From contig NZ_LILC01000004.1 in the NCBI RefSeq assembly GCF_001274935.1, positions 1 through 64,000 of the forward strand: 64,000 nt of DNA, given 5' to 3'. This DNA comes from Priestia koreensis (GTDB taxonomy: Bacteria; Bacillota; Bacilli; Bacillales; Bacillaceae_H). The notes beneath the pieces were generated by a model. The model was not told the DNA's origin. It did no database searches and worked only from the letters and a program-made list of their open reading frames with translations. The position numbers were made by a program, and so were the translations under genes. Shown in pieces: positions 26,002 through 33,706 of the stretch. Position 1 is the stretch's first letter; every line of letters starts with the position of its first letter.

Positions 26002-26637
26002 TTATTTCCACTCTGTAATTTCAGCGATTGGTAGACGTACAGATGGATATCCTTCGTCCACTGCTTTTCCGATTGAAAGCAACATAACTGGATAGTAGCG
26101 TTCTTTGTCCATTCCATATGCTTCTGCAATTTGATCTTTTTCATACCCACCAATTGGGTTTGTGTCATATCCATGGTGACGAGCAGCAAGCATTAGTTGC
26201 ATAGAGACAAGACCACCGTCAATTAAATTCATTTCGCGCATTGCTTGATCTGGTAATTGACTTAGTAATCCTTTGATTCCAGGAATTTGTCTATCTCTTA
26301 CTTCAGCCGGCATATATCCTTTTTCAACGGCCTCATTGTAAATACGCTCTGTATAATCAAGGCTGTTCATGTCAACGAAAACAGCGATCACTGCAGATGA
26401 TGTTTCAACTTGCGTTTGATTGAACTTCGCAAGTGGTGCAAGTGTTGCTTTTCCTTCTTCGCTATCAATAACGAGGAAGCGCCATGGTTGAAGGTTAACA
26501 GAAGATGGTGCAAGCGTTGCTTCTGTTAAAATCTCCGTCATTTCTTCTTTGCTGATTTTTACACTTTTATCGTAATTTCGAATGGAACGACGACCTGTAA
26601 TAATGTCTTTAAAATCATTGTTTCTCGTGCTGTTCAT
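26002..26637 (-). CDS. Nitroreductase family flavoprotein (YdgI-like)
   Basis: About 211 residues. FMN-binding features of the nitroreductase fold: ITGRRSIRNYD near the N-terminus, APSSVNLQPWRFLVI and, at the end, PIGGYEKDQIAEAYGM and VMLLSIGKA. Enzymes of this kind reduce quinones, nitro- or azo-compounds with NAD(P)H. The start is the ATG at 26637, eight bases after AGGGG. It lies between a MarR regulator gene (13 bases upstream) and a monooxygenase gene, an arrangement like the electrophile/quinone-responsive units of B. subtilis. Confidence 0.85.
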   Translation of the reverse strand: MNSTRNNDFKDIITGRRSIRNYDKSVKISKEEMTEILTEATLAPSSVNLQPWRFLVIDSEEGKATLAPLAKFNQTQVETSSAVIAVFVDMNSLDYTERIYNEAVEKGYMPAEVRDRQIPGIKGLLSQLPDQAMREMNLIDGGLVSMQLMLAARHHGYDTNPIGGYEKDQIAEAYGMDKERYYPVMLLSIGKAVDEGYPSVRLPIAEITEWK

Positions 26638-26655
26638 ATTCATTTCCCCTCTTCT

Positions 26656-27090
26656 TCAATACTGTATTTTATTGACGTTGTCTTGAATTCGAGAAAGAGT
26701 GACAGACAATCCTTTCAAATCTTGTTCAGTAAGTCCATCAAGAACTCTATCGATGAATTGCTCTTTTTCTTTTTTAAAGGATTCGATCTGCTCTCTTCCC
26801 TCTTTTGTTAAACGAACAAATGTAAAACGATTATCCGCAGGGTTTTTTCTGCGCGCCACCATTCCTTTAGCTTCAAGCTGCTTTAAATGTCTTGTGACGG
26901 CTGCTCCATCTATACAAACCTCTTTTTGTAGCTGGGTTTGACTGATTTCATCCACATCAAATAATTTATGAAGAAGTTCCAAACGCGACTGGCTAATTCC
27001 GGTACAGCGCTCAAACTTTGGACTCATCAATTTATAAATATCATTCAGCTGATAAATGATCTTTCCTTGTTCTGAACAATAGCTAGGCAA
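26656..27090 (-). CDS. MarR family transcriptional regulator
   Basis: 144 residues with the MarR winged helix: RLELLHKLFDVDEISQTQLQKEV, then the recognition helix GAAVTRHLKQLEAKGMVARR and the wing NPADNRFTFVRLTKEG. A single Cys near the N-terminus (YCSEQ) and another in the CTGISQ segment could serve thiol sensing, as in YodB/MhqR-type regulators, but this is inference. TTG start, seven bases after AGGAG. It is the first gene of the operon and is preceded by palindromic operators at 27108 and 27235. Confidence 0.85.
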   Translation of the reverse strand: MPSYCSEQGKIIYQLNDIYKLMSPKFERCTGISQSRLELLHKLFDVDEISQTQLQKEVCIDGAAVTRHLKQLEAKGMVARRKNPADNRFTFVRLTKEGREQIESFKKEKEQFIDRVLDGLTEQDLKGLSVTLSRIQDNVNKIQY

Positions 27091-27107
27091 AACACCACTC
27101 CTCTATA

Positions 27108-27125
27108 TAATTGATATATCAATTA
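27108..27125. promoter_or_regulatory. Operator 1 of the MarR operon
   Basis: TAATTGATATATCAATTA, a perfect 18-bp palindrome 18 bases before the MarR start codon; typical size and AT content for a MarR site. Confidence 0.7.
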
Positions 27126-27163
27126 ATATACTATAAGGAAGAGCTATTGTCAAAATGTAACAC

Positions 27164-27294
27164 AAAATAAATGACCCGTCAATTAATGTTATTAACCTTT
27201 ATTTATAAGGTATAATCATGATATTAAATCAATATAATTGATATGTCAATCATTTTAGTTTTCGTTTTCGTAAAAATAAATGACCCATCAATTA
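27164..27294. repeat. Pair of 22-base direct repeats
   Basis: AAATAAATGACCC(G/A)TCAATTA occurs at 27165-27185 and 27274-27294 with one mismatch (a further A precedes both). Each contains the operator half-site TCAATTA. Confidence 0.6.
27235..27252. promoter_or_regulatory. Operator 2 of the MarR operon
   Basis: TAATTGATATGTCAATCA differs from operator 1 at two positions. Confidence 0.6.
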
Positions 27295-27497
27295 TATAAT
27301 TAATTCACAGGGTTTTCACCCAACAAAATACGCGCATGATTTATAGTGGGAAATGAACGAAGCTGTTTCTTTATTAAGAGATGATGAACCTTACCTTATT
27401 ATTCATGGGTTATGACTCCTACATATGATAAAATTATCTTATTAGTTAGATGAATGATGTCAAGATATGTCATCGTCACTCACAGGAGGTTGAAGAA

Positions 27498-28076
27498 ATG
27501 AATTTGGTCACCCACTATTTAGATGGATTAAGAGCCGCATTGCCAGCTGACGAACTTGAAGAACTTCAAAAAGCGCACGGTGCGACGAAGGAGGATTTGG
27601 AACAATTAAGATCAACGTATCCGAACTGTCCAGAATCACTGCTCACTTTACTCCAACAGATTGATGGCACCTTTTGGAGAACGTACGGGGAAAGTAAAAT
27701 TGCGGTGTGTGTGCTTGGGTCAGATGTCGAAGATGGTAGATACCCATACTACTTACTGTCCACACAGCAGATGATAGAAAGTTCAAAGGAAGAACAAGAC
27801 GTCTCTTATCTTTTAGAAGACGAGGATGCTGTTGATCCGAAGATAAATCAAGAAGGATTACTCCCTGGAACATACATTCATTTTTCAGACTGCATGAATA
27901 ACGGTGGAACCTCAAGCCTCTATATTGACTTTAATCCTTCTGATAAGGGCGTGTCTGGGCAAATCGTGCGCTTTCTCCACGATCTAGACGAATATGAAGT
28001 GATTGCTACAGGCTTTGATGGATACTTGCAGAATATCATTGATCGCGGCTTTATTTTTCTAGAGGAAGAAGAGTAG
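27498..28076 (+). CDS. SMI1/KNR4 family protein, immunity-like
   Basis: 192 residues. The fold is that of SUKH/SMI1-KNR4 proteins: LRSTYPNCPESLLTLLQQIDGTF near residue 45, LLSTQQMIESS, GTYIHFSDCMNNGGTSSLYIDFNPS, and a C-terminal FDGYLQNIIDRGF helix. The start is set at 27498 because AGGAGG lies eight bases upstream and overlaps the longer frame that opens at 27450. Family members protect against toxins of neighbouring cells or act in protein interaction. No toxin gene is linked here. Followed by an 18-bp inverted repeat. Confidence 0.85.
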   Translation: MNLVTHYLDGLRAALPADELEELQKAHGATKEDLEQLRSTYPNCPESLLTLLQQIDGTFWRTYGESKIAVCVLGSDVEDGRYPYYLLSTQQMIESSKEEQDVSYLLEDEDAVDPKINQEGLLPGTYIHFSDCMNNGGTSSLYIDFNPSDKGVSGQIVRFLHDLDEYEVIATGFDGYLQNIIDRGFIFLEEEE

Positions 28077-28126
28077 CAGAACACGTGGACTTTTAGACTA
28101 ACCGCTCCCTCCCCTATTTAACAAAG

Positions 28127-28170
28127 GGCTTGATTGATAGCACATAAGCGTTTGTGCTATCAATCAAGCC
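28127..28170. repeat. 18-bp perfect inverted repeat between converging genes
   Basis: GGCTTGATTGATAGCACA and TGTGCTATCAATCAAGCC around an eight-base loop. T content after it is low on both strands, so termination is possible but weak. Confidence 0.6.
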
Positions 28171-28189
28171 TACATCAGCAAATTTTTTC

Positions 28190-28507
28190 CTATCTCACTT
28201 TTGACATATAAAGATTATAAAGGCTTTGGCACTCTTTCATACAGCTCAAATATGTACTTCGAACGTCTTGATCCTTAGCTAACCGTAAATAACTTTCCGC
28301 TTCTAATATTGAGCGAAGTGGCTTTGTATCATAATAGTGCTCCATGCTTTTCTCTCGTTTTAAAAGCTTTTCGTATCCTTTTAAAATGGTTACGTAAGTT
28401 TTATCCACCAAACGAAACTGACACTTTAACGATTCTTGCGTATAGAAACAGGATATTTCATTCGCTAGCCATTTTGCGAGATACCTGTGATTTGTATCAA
28501 AATACAA
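28190..28507 (-). CDS. Hypothetical protein, third gene of a TetR operon
   Basis: 105 residues, basic, helical, with no membrane segment (YLAKWLANEISCFYTQESLKC ... SILEAESYLRLAKDQD). TTG start with a modest AAGGT five bases upstream; a stronger AAGGAG farther upstream has no start codon at the right distance. The same frame is open back to the stop of the gene before it. Family not recognised. Its place after a TetR gene and another small gene suggests a shared transcript. Confidence 0.5.
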   Translation of the reverse strand: MYFDTNHRYLAKWLANEISCFYTQESLKCQFRLVDKTYVTILKGYEKLLKREKSMEHYYDTKPLRSILEAESYLRLAKDQDVRSTYLSCMKECQSLYNLYMSKVR

Positions 28508-28573
28508 ATGAGTACCTTGAGAAAAGTATTGACTTTGACCGCCTCTCTCCTTTTTAAGGATGCTAAACCGATG

Positions 28574-28855
28574 TCAGGTCATTACTTTCTCATAATGGGA
28601 TGATAGCGCATAACCTGTTGTTGAAAATATAGTCGGATTCAAGTTTAATAAATGGTTGATAATTGAAACAGACAAATCGGTTTCCGTGCAATGAGTGATC
28701 GATGCCCAGCAAATATAATTATGATCTACTCTGCCTACGATACAAAGCTCTTGATCTGGCCCAACGTAAATGTCAAAATGCATCTCGCTAGGAAGCAAAT
28801 ACCTAGGGTTTTGGCTGATTGTATCATTCACTAAATTGTATTTCCGTACATCCAT
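28574..28855 (-). CDS. Hypothetical protein, second gene of a TetR operon
   Basis: 93 residues from the ATG at 28855; GGAAGGAG at the end of the TetR gene is its ribosome site (11 bases), so translation is probably coupled. A beta-rich small domain: SEMHFDIYVGPDQELCIVGRVDHNYICWASI. No membrane segment and no recognised family. A longer start at 28891 overlaps the TetR gene and has no ribosome site. Confidence 0.55.
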   Translation of the reverse strand: MDVRKYNLVNDTISQNPRYLLPSEMHFDIYVGPDQELCIVGRVDHNYICWASITHCTETDLSVSIINHLLNLNPTIFSTTGYALSSHYEKVMT

Positions 28856-28859
28856 GTAT

Positions 28860-29489
28860 TTAATTGCTCCTTCCGTTAATTGATGGTTCATTTCCGATAT
28901 ACTCGATTGAATAGATATGTGTTTTTGCTAAATCAAGTACTTCACGGATAAATTCCTGCGGTGTTTCTTGAAAACCATTTCGTATCCAATTTTGAAGAAG
29001 CCCATAAAATCCATAAGCTGTATAGCGTTTAAAATATTCCATATTGACGGGTATATGATTAATCGTTTCAAAAACAAATTGCTCTTTATATATTTTCACA
29101 ATTGTTTGCGGAAACTGTATATGCAATCCTGGCAACGTATCGTCCTGATTAATGAGCTCAAAAAAATGGCGATTTTTATAAATGTAGAAGACGATGTCAA
29201 GAGAGAGCTCATTGAGATTGGCTGTGTACTTTTTACGTCCCCTCTCATATGGCATTCCTAATGATTTTTCTAGACCTTGCAGCATAGCGGTCAACAAATC
29301 TTTGGCAAGCTCCATTTTGTCGGGATAATGAACGTAAAAGGTACTACGATTGTAAGCAGCGGAATCAACGATATTCTTCACCGTCACATTATGATACCCC
29401 TTCTCTTTTATGAGTTTAATCAGCGCTTGTTTTAAGTGTTCTTTCGTTCGATGTTGGCGCTTTGATTCTTCACTTTTTTCACTGTGCAT
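28860..29489 (-). CDS. TetR/AcrR family transcriptional regulator
   Basis: 209 residues. HTH domain at about 15-65 (VTVKNIVDSAAYNRSTFYVHYPDK) and a C-terminal domain of the TetR_C type with KRYTAYGFYGLLQNWIRNGF. GGGAGG is seven bases before the ATG. It is divergent from two SDR dehydrogenase genes, and TAGACAC/GTGTCTA repeats lie in between, so it probably represses them and itself until an alcohol/ketone-like inducer appears (inference). Confidence 0.85.
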   Translation of the reverse strand: MHSEKSEESKRQHRTKEHLKQALIKLIKEKGYHNVTVKNIVDSAAYNRSTFYVHYPDKMELAKDLLTAMLQGLEKSLGMPYERGRKKYTANLNELSLDIVFYIYKNRHFFELINQDDTLPGLHIQFPQTIVKIYKEQFVFETINHIPVNMEYFKRYTAYGFYGLLQNWIRNGFQETPQEFIREVLDLAKTHIYSIEYIGNEPSINGRSN

Positions 29490-29508
29490 AAAAAAACCTC
29501 CCTAAAAA

Positions 29509-29545
29509 TAGACACATTCTCTTTGAGTGTCTATCTAGTAGACAC
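29509..29545. promoter_or_regulatory. Operator repeats between TetR and SDR genes
   Basis: TAGACAC at 29509-29515, GTGTCTA at 29527-29533 and TAGACAC at 29539-29545: the last two form the palindrome GTGTCTATCTAGTAGACAC, the first two a wider one. Confidence 0.65.
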
Positions 29546-29683
29546 TTGCTGAACTATTAATGATTGTTAAATATAAGCTGAGGAGTAAAATTAAATTGTG
29601 AACAAAAACGCACATGTATACAACTAATCTAGCATTTTTGTTCATAATATGATAGCTGATTCATCATGCTGGGAGGATTAGAA

Positions 29684-30421
29684 ATGGGGAAATTACAAGA
29701 TAAAGTAGCCGTTATAACTGGAGGAGCTTCTGGTATTGGAGCAGAAACAGCACGTTTATTTGTTTCTGAGGGTGCCAAAGTCGTTTTGGTGGACTTAAAC
29801 GAAGAAAAAGGAAAAGCTTTTGAAGAAGAATTGAAAGCGATCACACCGCATGTTCTCTTCATAAAAGCTGACATTACGAGTGAAGAAGAAGTTGAAAATA
29901 TCTTTGCACAAGCTGTTTCTACATTTGGGACAGTAGATGTCGTTTTCAATAATGCGGGAATCGGCCGTGTTCACCCTTCACATGACTTGGAATATTCAGA
30001 ATGGCGCAAAACAGTAAATGTTGACTTAGACGGAGTCTTTTTAGTAGCACGTGAGTCCATCCGTAACATGTTACAAACAGGCGGCGGTACGATTGTTAAT
30101 ACGGCTTCTATGTATGGATGGGTAGGTTCACCTGGCTCAGCGGCTTATAATGCTGCAAAAGGTGGCGTTATTAACTTAACTCGTTCTCTTGCCCTTGAAT
30201 ATGCAGATCAAAATATTCGCATTAACGCTGTGTGCCCTGGTTTTATTGATACCCCTATTATACCGGAAGAGGACAAACAAGCATTAGCTTCTATTACACC
30301 TTTAAAACGCTTAGGTAAAGCAGAAGAAATGGCAAAAGCAGTTTTATTCATGTCATCTGATGACTCTTCGTTTATGACTGGTAGTAGCTTAACTTTAGAC
30401 GGTGGATATACAGCTCAGTAA
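29684..30421 (+). CDS. SDR family dehydrogenase
   Basis: About 246 residues from the ATG at 29684, eight bases after GGGAGG. Classical short-chain dehydrogenase: cofactor site GGASGIGAE, Asp at VLVDLN (prefers NAD), NNAG, catalytic Ser in VNTASMYG, and YNAAK with Tyr and Lys. C-terminal TGSSLTLDGGYTAQ is typical. It reduces or oxidises an alcohol/ketone; the substrate is unknown. It forms a pair with the next SDR gene (109 bases), both opposite a TetR gene with shared operators. Confidence 0.85.
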   Translation: MGKLQDKVAVITGGASGIGAETARLFVSEGAKVVLVDLNEEKGKAFEEELKAITPHVLFIKADITSEEEVENIFAQAVSTFGTVDVVFNNAGIGRVHPSHDLEYSEWRKTVNVDLDGVFLVARESIRNMLQTGGGTIVNTASMYGWVGSPGSAAYNAAKGGVINLTRSLALEYADQNIRINAVCPGFIDTPIIPEEDKQALASITPLKRLGKAEEMAKAVLFMSSDDSSFMTGSSLTLDGGYTAQ

Positions 30422-30529
30422 GTAATACATTTTGTAGATATTATTAAAGCCTGATATACGTATAGATCTTTAGTTAGAGAATACTCAACTAAAAATAATT
30501 TTATAAAAATCATTAGGGAGGAATTTTCA

Positions 30530-31315
30530 ATGACGAACCGTTTTGATGGAAAAGTAGTTTTAATTACAGGTGCTGGATCTGGACTTGGACAAGCCTCTGC
30601 TTTACAAGTAGCGAAAGAAGGAGCAAAACTTTCACTCGTTGATTTGAATTCTTCTTCATTAGAAGAAACAAAAGCAAAAGTTCTAGAAGCTATTCCAAGC
30701 GCAGAAGTATTGCTGATTACGGCAAATGTAACGGACGAAAAAGCCGTTGAAAGTTTTGTTAATCAAACAGTAGAGACATTTGAGAAAATCGATGCTTTTT
30801 TCAACAATGCAGGAATTGAAGGAAAACAAAGCCTAACAGAAGAATATGGTACCGAAGAATTTCAAAAAGTAGTGGACGTGAACTTAAATGGTGTCTTTTT
30901 CGGTCTAAAACACGTATTAAAAGTGATGCACAAGCAAGGTTTTGGCTCAATCGTTAATGCTGCTTCAGTAGGTGGTATTCGTGGAATCGGAAGTCAATCT
31001 GGTTACGCAGCTAGTAAACATGGCGTAGTTGGGTTAACGCGAAACTCTGGTATTGAATATGGTCAATATGGAATTAGCATTAAAGCGATTGCCCCTGGTG
31101 CCATTATGACTCCAATGGTCGAAGGTTCACTAAAACAAATCGATCCTGAAAATTGGGAAGAAGCAGGAAAACAATTCGTTGAGACTAATCCAATGAAACG
31201 ATTTGGAAAACCGGAAGAAGTAGGTTATTTAGTTGCCTTCCTTCTATCTGATCAAGCAAACTTTATTAATGCCACTGTTATTCCAATCGATGGCGGGCAA
31301 TCTTATAAATATTAA
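30530..31315 (+). CDS. SDR family dehydrogenase (levodione-reductase-like)
   Basis: 261 residues. Cofactor site TGAGSGLGQ, Asp in SLVDLN, NNAGIEGKQ, catalytic Ser in NAASVGGIRG and YAASKHG with Tyr and Lys. The block NNAGIEGKQ...TEEYGTEEF and C-terminal NATVIPIDGGQSYKY resemble levodione reductase and cyclic-alcohol dehydrogenases. GGGAGGAA precedes the ATG. It is the second SDR gene of the pair and ends in a strong terminator. Possible role: oxidation or reduction of a cyclic or terpenoid ketone. Confidence 0.85.
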   Translation: MTNRFDGKVVLITGAGSGLGQASALQVAKEGAKLSLVDLNSSSLEETKAKVLEAIPSAEVLLITANVTDEKAVESFVNQTVETFEKIDAFFNNAGIEGKQSLTEEYGTEEFQKVVDVNLNGVFFGLKHVLKVMHKQGFGSIVNAASVGGIRGIGSQSGYAASKHGVVGLTRNSGIEYGQYGISIKAIAPGAIMTPMVEGSLKQIDPENWEEAGKQFVETNPMKRFGKPEEVGYLVAFLLSDQANFINATVIPIDGGQSYKY

Positions 31316-31345
31316 AACACGAATAGGATCTCTTTATTTTTTGTC

Positions 31346-31387
31346 AAACACGTATCACTAGCACTATGCGGTGATACGTGTTTTTTA
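31346..31387 (+). terminator. Terminator after the SDR pair
   Basis: AAACACGTATCAC / GTGATACGTGTTT 13-bp stem, then six T. Confidence 0.9.
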
Positions 31388-31672
31388 TTCATCCCTATTT
31401 TTTCTGTATATGGCGCTTCTCCTCATTCATTTTAGAATGTTATCCCTCGTAACGTAACGGTCCCCTTTTCACCTTCTTTTTTCTCTATGTACGATAGAAA
31501 AAGACACTTATGTATTAAAAGGAATGTTTAATTTTAATCGTTTATAAGAGAGTATTTACCGTTCTTGTGTTTTCTTTTTTAATAAAAATTTCTTATTTTT
31601 TGATAAAAAATGATTAACAATTTTTCGTACGGGGTAGAAATAATTAACTAACTTAGAAGGAGGAAATTAAAA
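31388..31672. other. Upstream region of the GlsB/YeaQ-like gene
   Basis: AT-rich, no gene; contains the sigma-B-like promoter at 31612-31637. Confidence 0.35.
31612..31637 (+). promoter_or_regulatory. Sigma-B-like promoter of the GlsB/YeaQ-like gene
   Basis: GATTAA, 13 bases, GGGGTA (or 14 bases to GGGTAG) against the consensus GTTTAA-N13/15-GGGTAT. The start codon lies 36 bases downstream. Confidence 0.5.
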
Positions 31673-31936
31673 ATGGGAATTATATGGACTTTAATCGTAG
31701 GTGGAATTATTGGATGGCTTGCTGGGCTAATCGTAGGACGTGACGTTCCTGGAGGTATTATCGGAAATATTATTGCTGGCTTTATTGGTTCTTGGTTAGG
31801 TGGACTTATTTTAGGAAGTTGGGGACCTGTAATCGGTAATTTTGCTATCATCCCTTCAATCATCGGAGCAATTATTTTAATCCTAATTGTTAGCTTTGTT
31901 TTAAGAAGAACAGGCCGACGAAACAGCCACGCATAA
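31673..31936 (+). CDS. GlsB/YeaQ/YmgE family stress membrane protein
   Basis: 87 residues, three glycine-rich membrane segments: IIWTLIVGGIIGWLAGLIVG, GIIGNIIAGFIGSWLGG and SIIGAIILILIVSFV. This is the pattern of PF04226 (formerly transglycosylase-associated), small membrane proteins induced by general stress in many bacteria. AAGGAGG is eight bases before the ATG. A sigma-B-like promoter lies just upstream, in keeping with the stress role of the family. Molecular function is not known. Confidence 0.85.
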   Translation: MGIIWTLIVGGIIGWLAGLIVGRDVPGGIIGNIIAGFIGSWLGGLILGSWGPVIGNFAIIPSIIGAIILILIVSFVLRRTGRRNSHA

Positions 31937-31993
31937 GAAGTGGATGGATTTTAATCATTAAGAGAACATAACAAACAAAGATATAATAGAAAA

Positions 31994-32034
31994 CAAGCGA
32001 CCTCAGTAAACTTATTTACATATGAGGTCGCTTT
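31994..32034. terminator. Bidirectional terminator
   Basis: AAGCGACCTCA / TGAGGTCGCTT with a 17-base loop, between converging genes; T-rich to the plus side. Confidence 0.7.
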
Positions 32035-32035
32035 A

Positions 32036-32449
32036 TTATGGCCTTTTTAATAAAAATCTTGGGGAAGGAAGAGCTTCTAGCTCACCTTCAAAATAAGCAA
32101 TTTTATCGGGTATACATGAAATAATTGAGGGCATCCCCATCCCGACAGCATGTTCTAAGGCGGTCAATAACGGTAGTTTTTGGCCATCAATTTCTTCATT
32201 CCAGGAAATTACATAACAGGAGTTTCCGGCTCCATTTTGCTTTAATACCTTTGCTATTGCTTCGGGGTGGGAATTTGGCTTCGGAATATCTACCATACAC
32301 TCAGTACGAAGAGTTGTTCCATAAGAATGACAAAGACGACTTAAAGCATCTTTGCATTTCTTAGCTGAAGACATTTCGAATAAAACCCTGTCTTGTAGCC
32401 TTTTGGTGAAAAATGTTTTTATAATTATTTTCTCTATTTCTTTATCCAC
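32036..32449 (-). CDS. Hypothetical cytoplasmic protein
   Basis: 137 residues from the GTG at 32449, which has GGGGGA seven bases upstream; an earlier start at 32509 has none. The fold seems alpha/beta: EIEKIIIKTFFTKRLQDRVLFE, CYVISWNEEIDGQKLPLLTALEHAVG, IISCIPDKIAYFEGE. No signal peptide. The family recurs in Bacillus as an uncharacterised protein. Single gene. Confidence 0.65.
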   Translation of the reverse strand: MDKEIEKIIIKTFFTKRLQDRVLFEMSSAKKCKDALSRLCHSYGTTLRTECMVDIPKPNSHPEAIAKVLKQNGAGNSCYVISWNEEIDGQKLPLLTALEHAVGMGMPSIISCIPDKIAYFEGELEALPSPRFLLKRP

Positions 32450-32552
32450 TATAATCCCCCTTTGCTTAATTATTTTCCTTGCGATAATACAATAGTTTAA
32501 GGCTACCATAAGTTTTATCTGTAAGAAACAGACAGTTCTAAATTCCTTTAAA

Positions 32553-32588
32553 CAAAAAAGAGAACCAACTTTTTTGTTGATTCTCTCC
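32553..32588 (-). terminator. Terminator of the pirin operon
   Basis: On the minus strand GAGAATCAAC.AAAAAA.GTTGGTTCTC followed by six T. Confidence 0.75.
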
Positions 32589-32596
32589 TTTGAGAA

Positions 32597-32872
32597 CTAC
32601 TTCTCTTCTTTCGGATATACGGTTTGATGATCCGCAACAATCGTAATTGCTCCGTCCCCTTCATGAACTTCTCCTTTTGAGGAGTAATACCACGTTTTGT
32701 TTTCATCGGTCACATGAAATAAGTTCAGTTCGTGGCGAAACTCTAGTAAATTGCTTTGTTCTTCTTCGGTTGCGCGGGAAGAAATGAGCCACTGTTCTCC
32801 ACGAGGAGTAATCGAATAATCTTCTGTTTGCAGAAATAAGCGGCTGCCAATAGCATGTCGAATCATTAACAT
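32597..32872 (-). CDS. Hypothetical protein downstream of pirin
   Basis: 91 residues, small beta-rich domain (ITPRGEQWLISSR ... ITIVADHQTVYP) with no recognised family. It begins three bases after the pirin stop codon; GGAGGGGAG at the end of pirin is its ribosome site, so the two are translationally linked. The ATG at 32866 is an alternative start. Confidence 0.65.
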   Translation of the reverse strand: MLMIRHAIGSRLFLQTEDYSITPRGEQWLISSRATEEEQSNLLEFRHELNLFHVTDENKTWYYSSKGEVHEGDGAITIVADHQTVYPKEEK

Positions 32873-32875
32873 ATG

Positions 32876-33586
32876 TTACTCCCCTCCTGGTAGGTCAATT
32901 AGTAAAAAGAAGCTGTCTTCTGATGCTTTAATATGAAGATTCTCCGTATCTGTTACTCTTGCAGCATCGCGGTTTTCTACTACAGTTTCTGCATTTAAGC
33001 GGAGCTCGCCTTCAATTGTAAACACATAGATTTTTCGACCTTTTGGTTGGTCAAACGTTAGCTCTTTGCCCGTTTCAAGTTTTGAAAGATATAGGATCAC
33101 ATCTTGATTAATTTTCGCTACGTTTGCAGATGGTGTATGCGAAATAATCGGTAGAAGCTGATTACGAAGCTGTTCTTGGTCATAAGAGACGTCTTCATAC
33201 GAAGGCGTTAACTGACGTTTATTCGGTAAAAACCAAAGCTGTAAAAATTGCGTTTCTTCTGTCGAAGACGGGTTAAATTCAGAATGAAGCGCGCCCGTAC
33301 CTGCGCTCATTACTTGAACATCCCCTACGTGCAACGTTCCTGAATTGCCAAGACTGTCCTCATGCTTTAACTGACCTTTTAAAACAATGGAAACAATTTC
33401 TGCTTCCCGATGAGGATGAATTCCAAATCCCTTGTCAGGCTGTACCGTGTCATCATTAAACACTCGAAGTGGACCAAACTGAATATTCTCTGAATCATAG
33501 TACGGACCAAATGAAAAGCTAAGGTGACTTTCTAGCCAATCCGTCTTAACCGTATGTCTTGCGTTTGCTTTATGTACTTGAATCAA
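32876..33586 (-). CDS. Pirin family protein (YhhW-type, quercetinase-like)
   Basis: 236 residues, two cupin domains. Metal ligands are visible in the first: GIHPHREAEIV (His57, His59) and GTGALHSEFN (His101, Glu103). The second domain (about 145-236) lacks them, as in YhhW/YxaG-type pirins, some of which show quercetin 2,3-dioxygenase activity. Physiological role uncertain; perhaps redox or xenobiotic response. It leads a two-gene operon and has an AT-rich partial palindrome (TGATTATTATCA at 33604-33615) upstream. Confidence 0.85.
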   Translation of the reverse strand: MIQVHKANARHTVKTDWLESHLSFSFGPYYDSENIQFGPLRVFNDDTVQPDKGFGIHPHREAEIVSIVLKGQLKHEDSLGNSGTLHVGDVQVMSAGTGALHSEFNPSSTEETQFLQLWFLPNKRQLTPSYEDVSYDQEQLRNQLLPIISHTPSANVAKINQDVILYLSKLETGKELTFDQPKGRKIYVFTIEGELRLNAETVVENRDAARVTDTENLHIKASEDSFFLLIDLPGGE

Positions 33587-33706
33587 ATCCTCACCCCATT
33601 AAATGATTATTATCATGTATTCATTTATTTTTAATTCAAGATAATTGTATGATGAAGGAATTTTGTTTGTCAAGAAAAGTGCAGTAGCAAAACTGCACTT
33701 TTCGCC

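Larger units (their letters stand above)
27126..27497. other. Regulatory region upstream of the MarR operon
   Basis: No gene. It holds operator 2 and the two direct repeats; promoters of the MarR operon (minus) and the SMI1/KNR4 gene (plus) must be here. Confidence 0.4.

Noticed and set aside
33604..33615. Fur/PerR-like box TGATTATTATCA before the pirin gene
   Set aside because: Only one half matches the Fur consensus; the symmetry is imperfect and such AT-rich words are common here.
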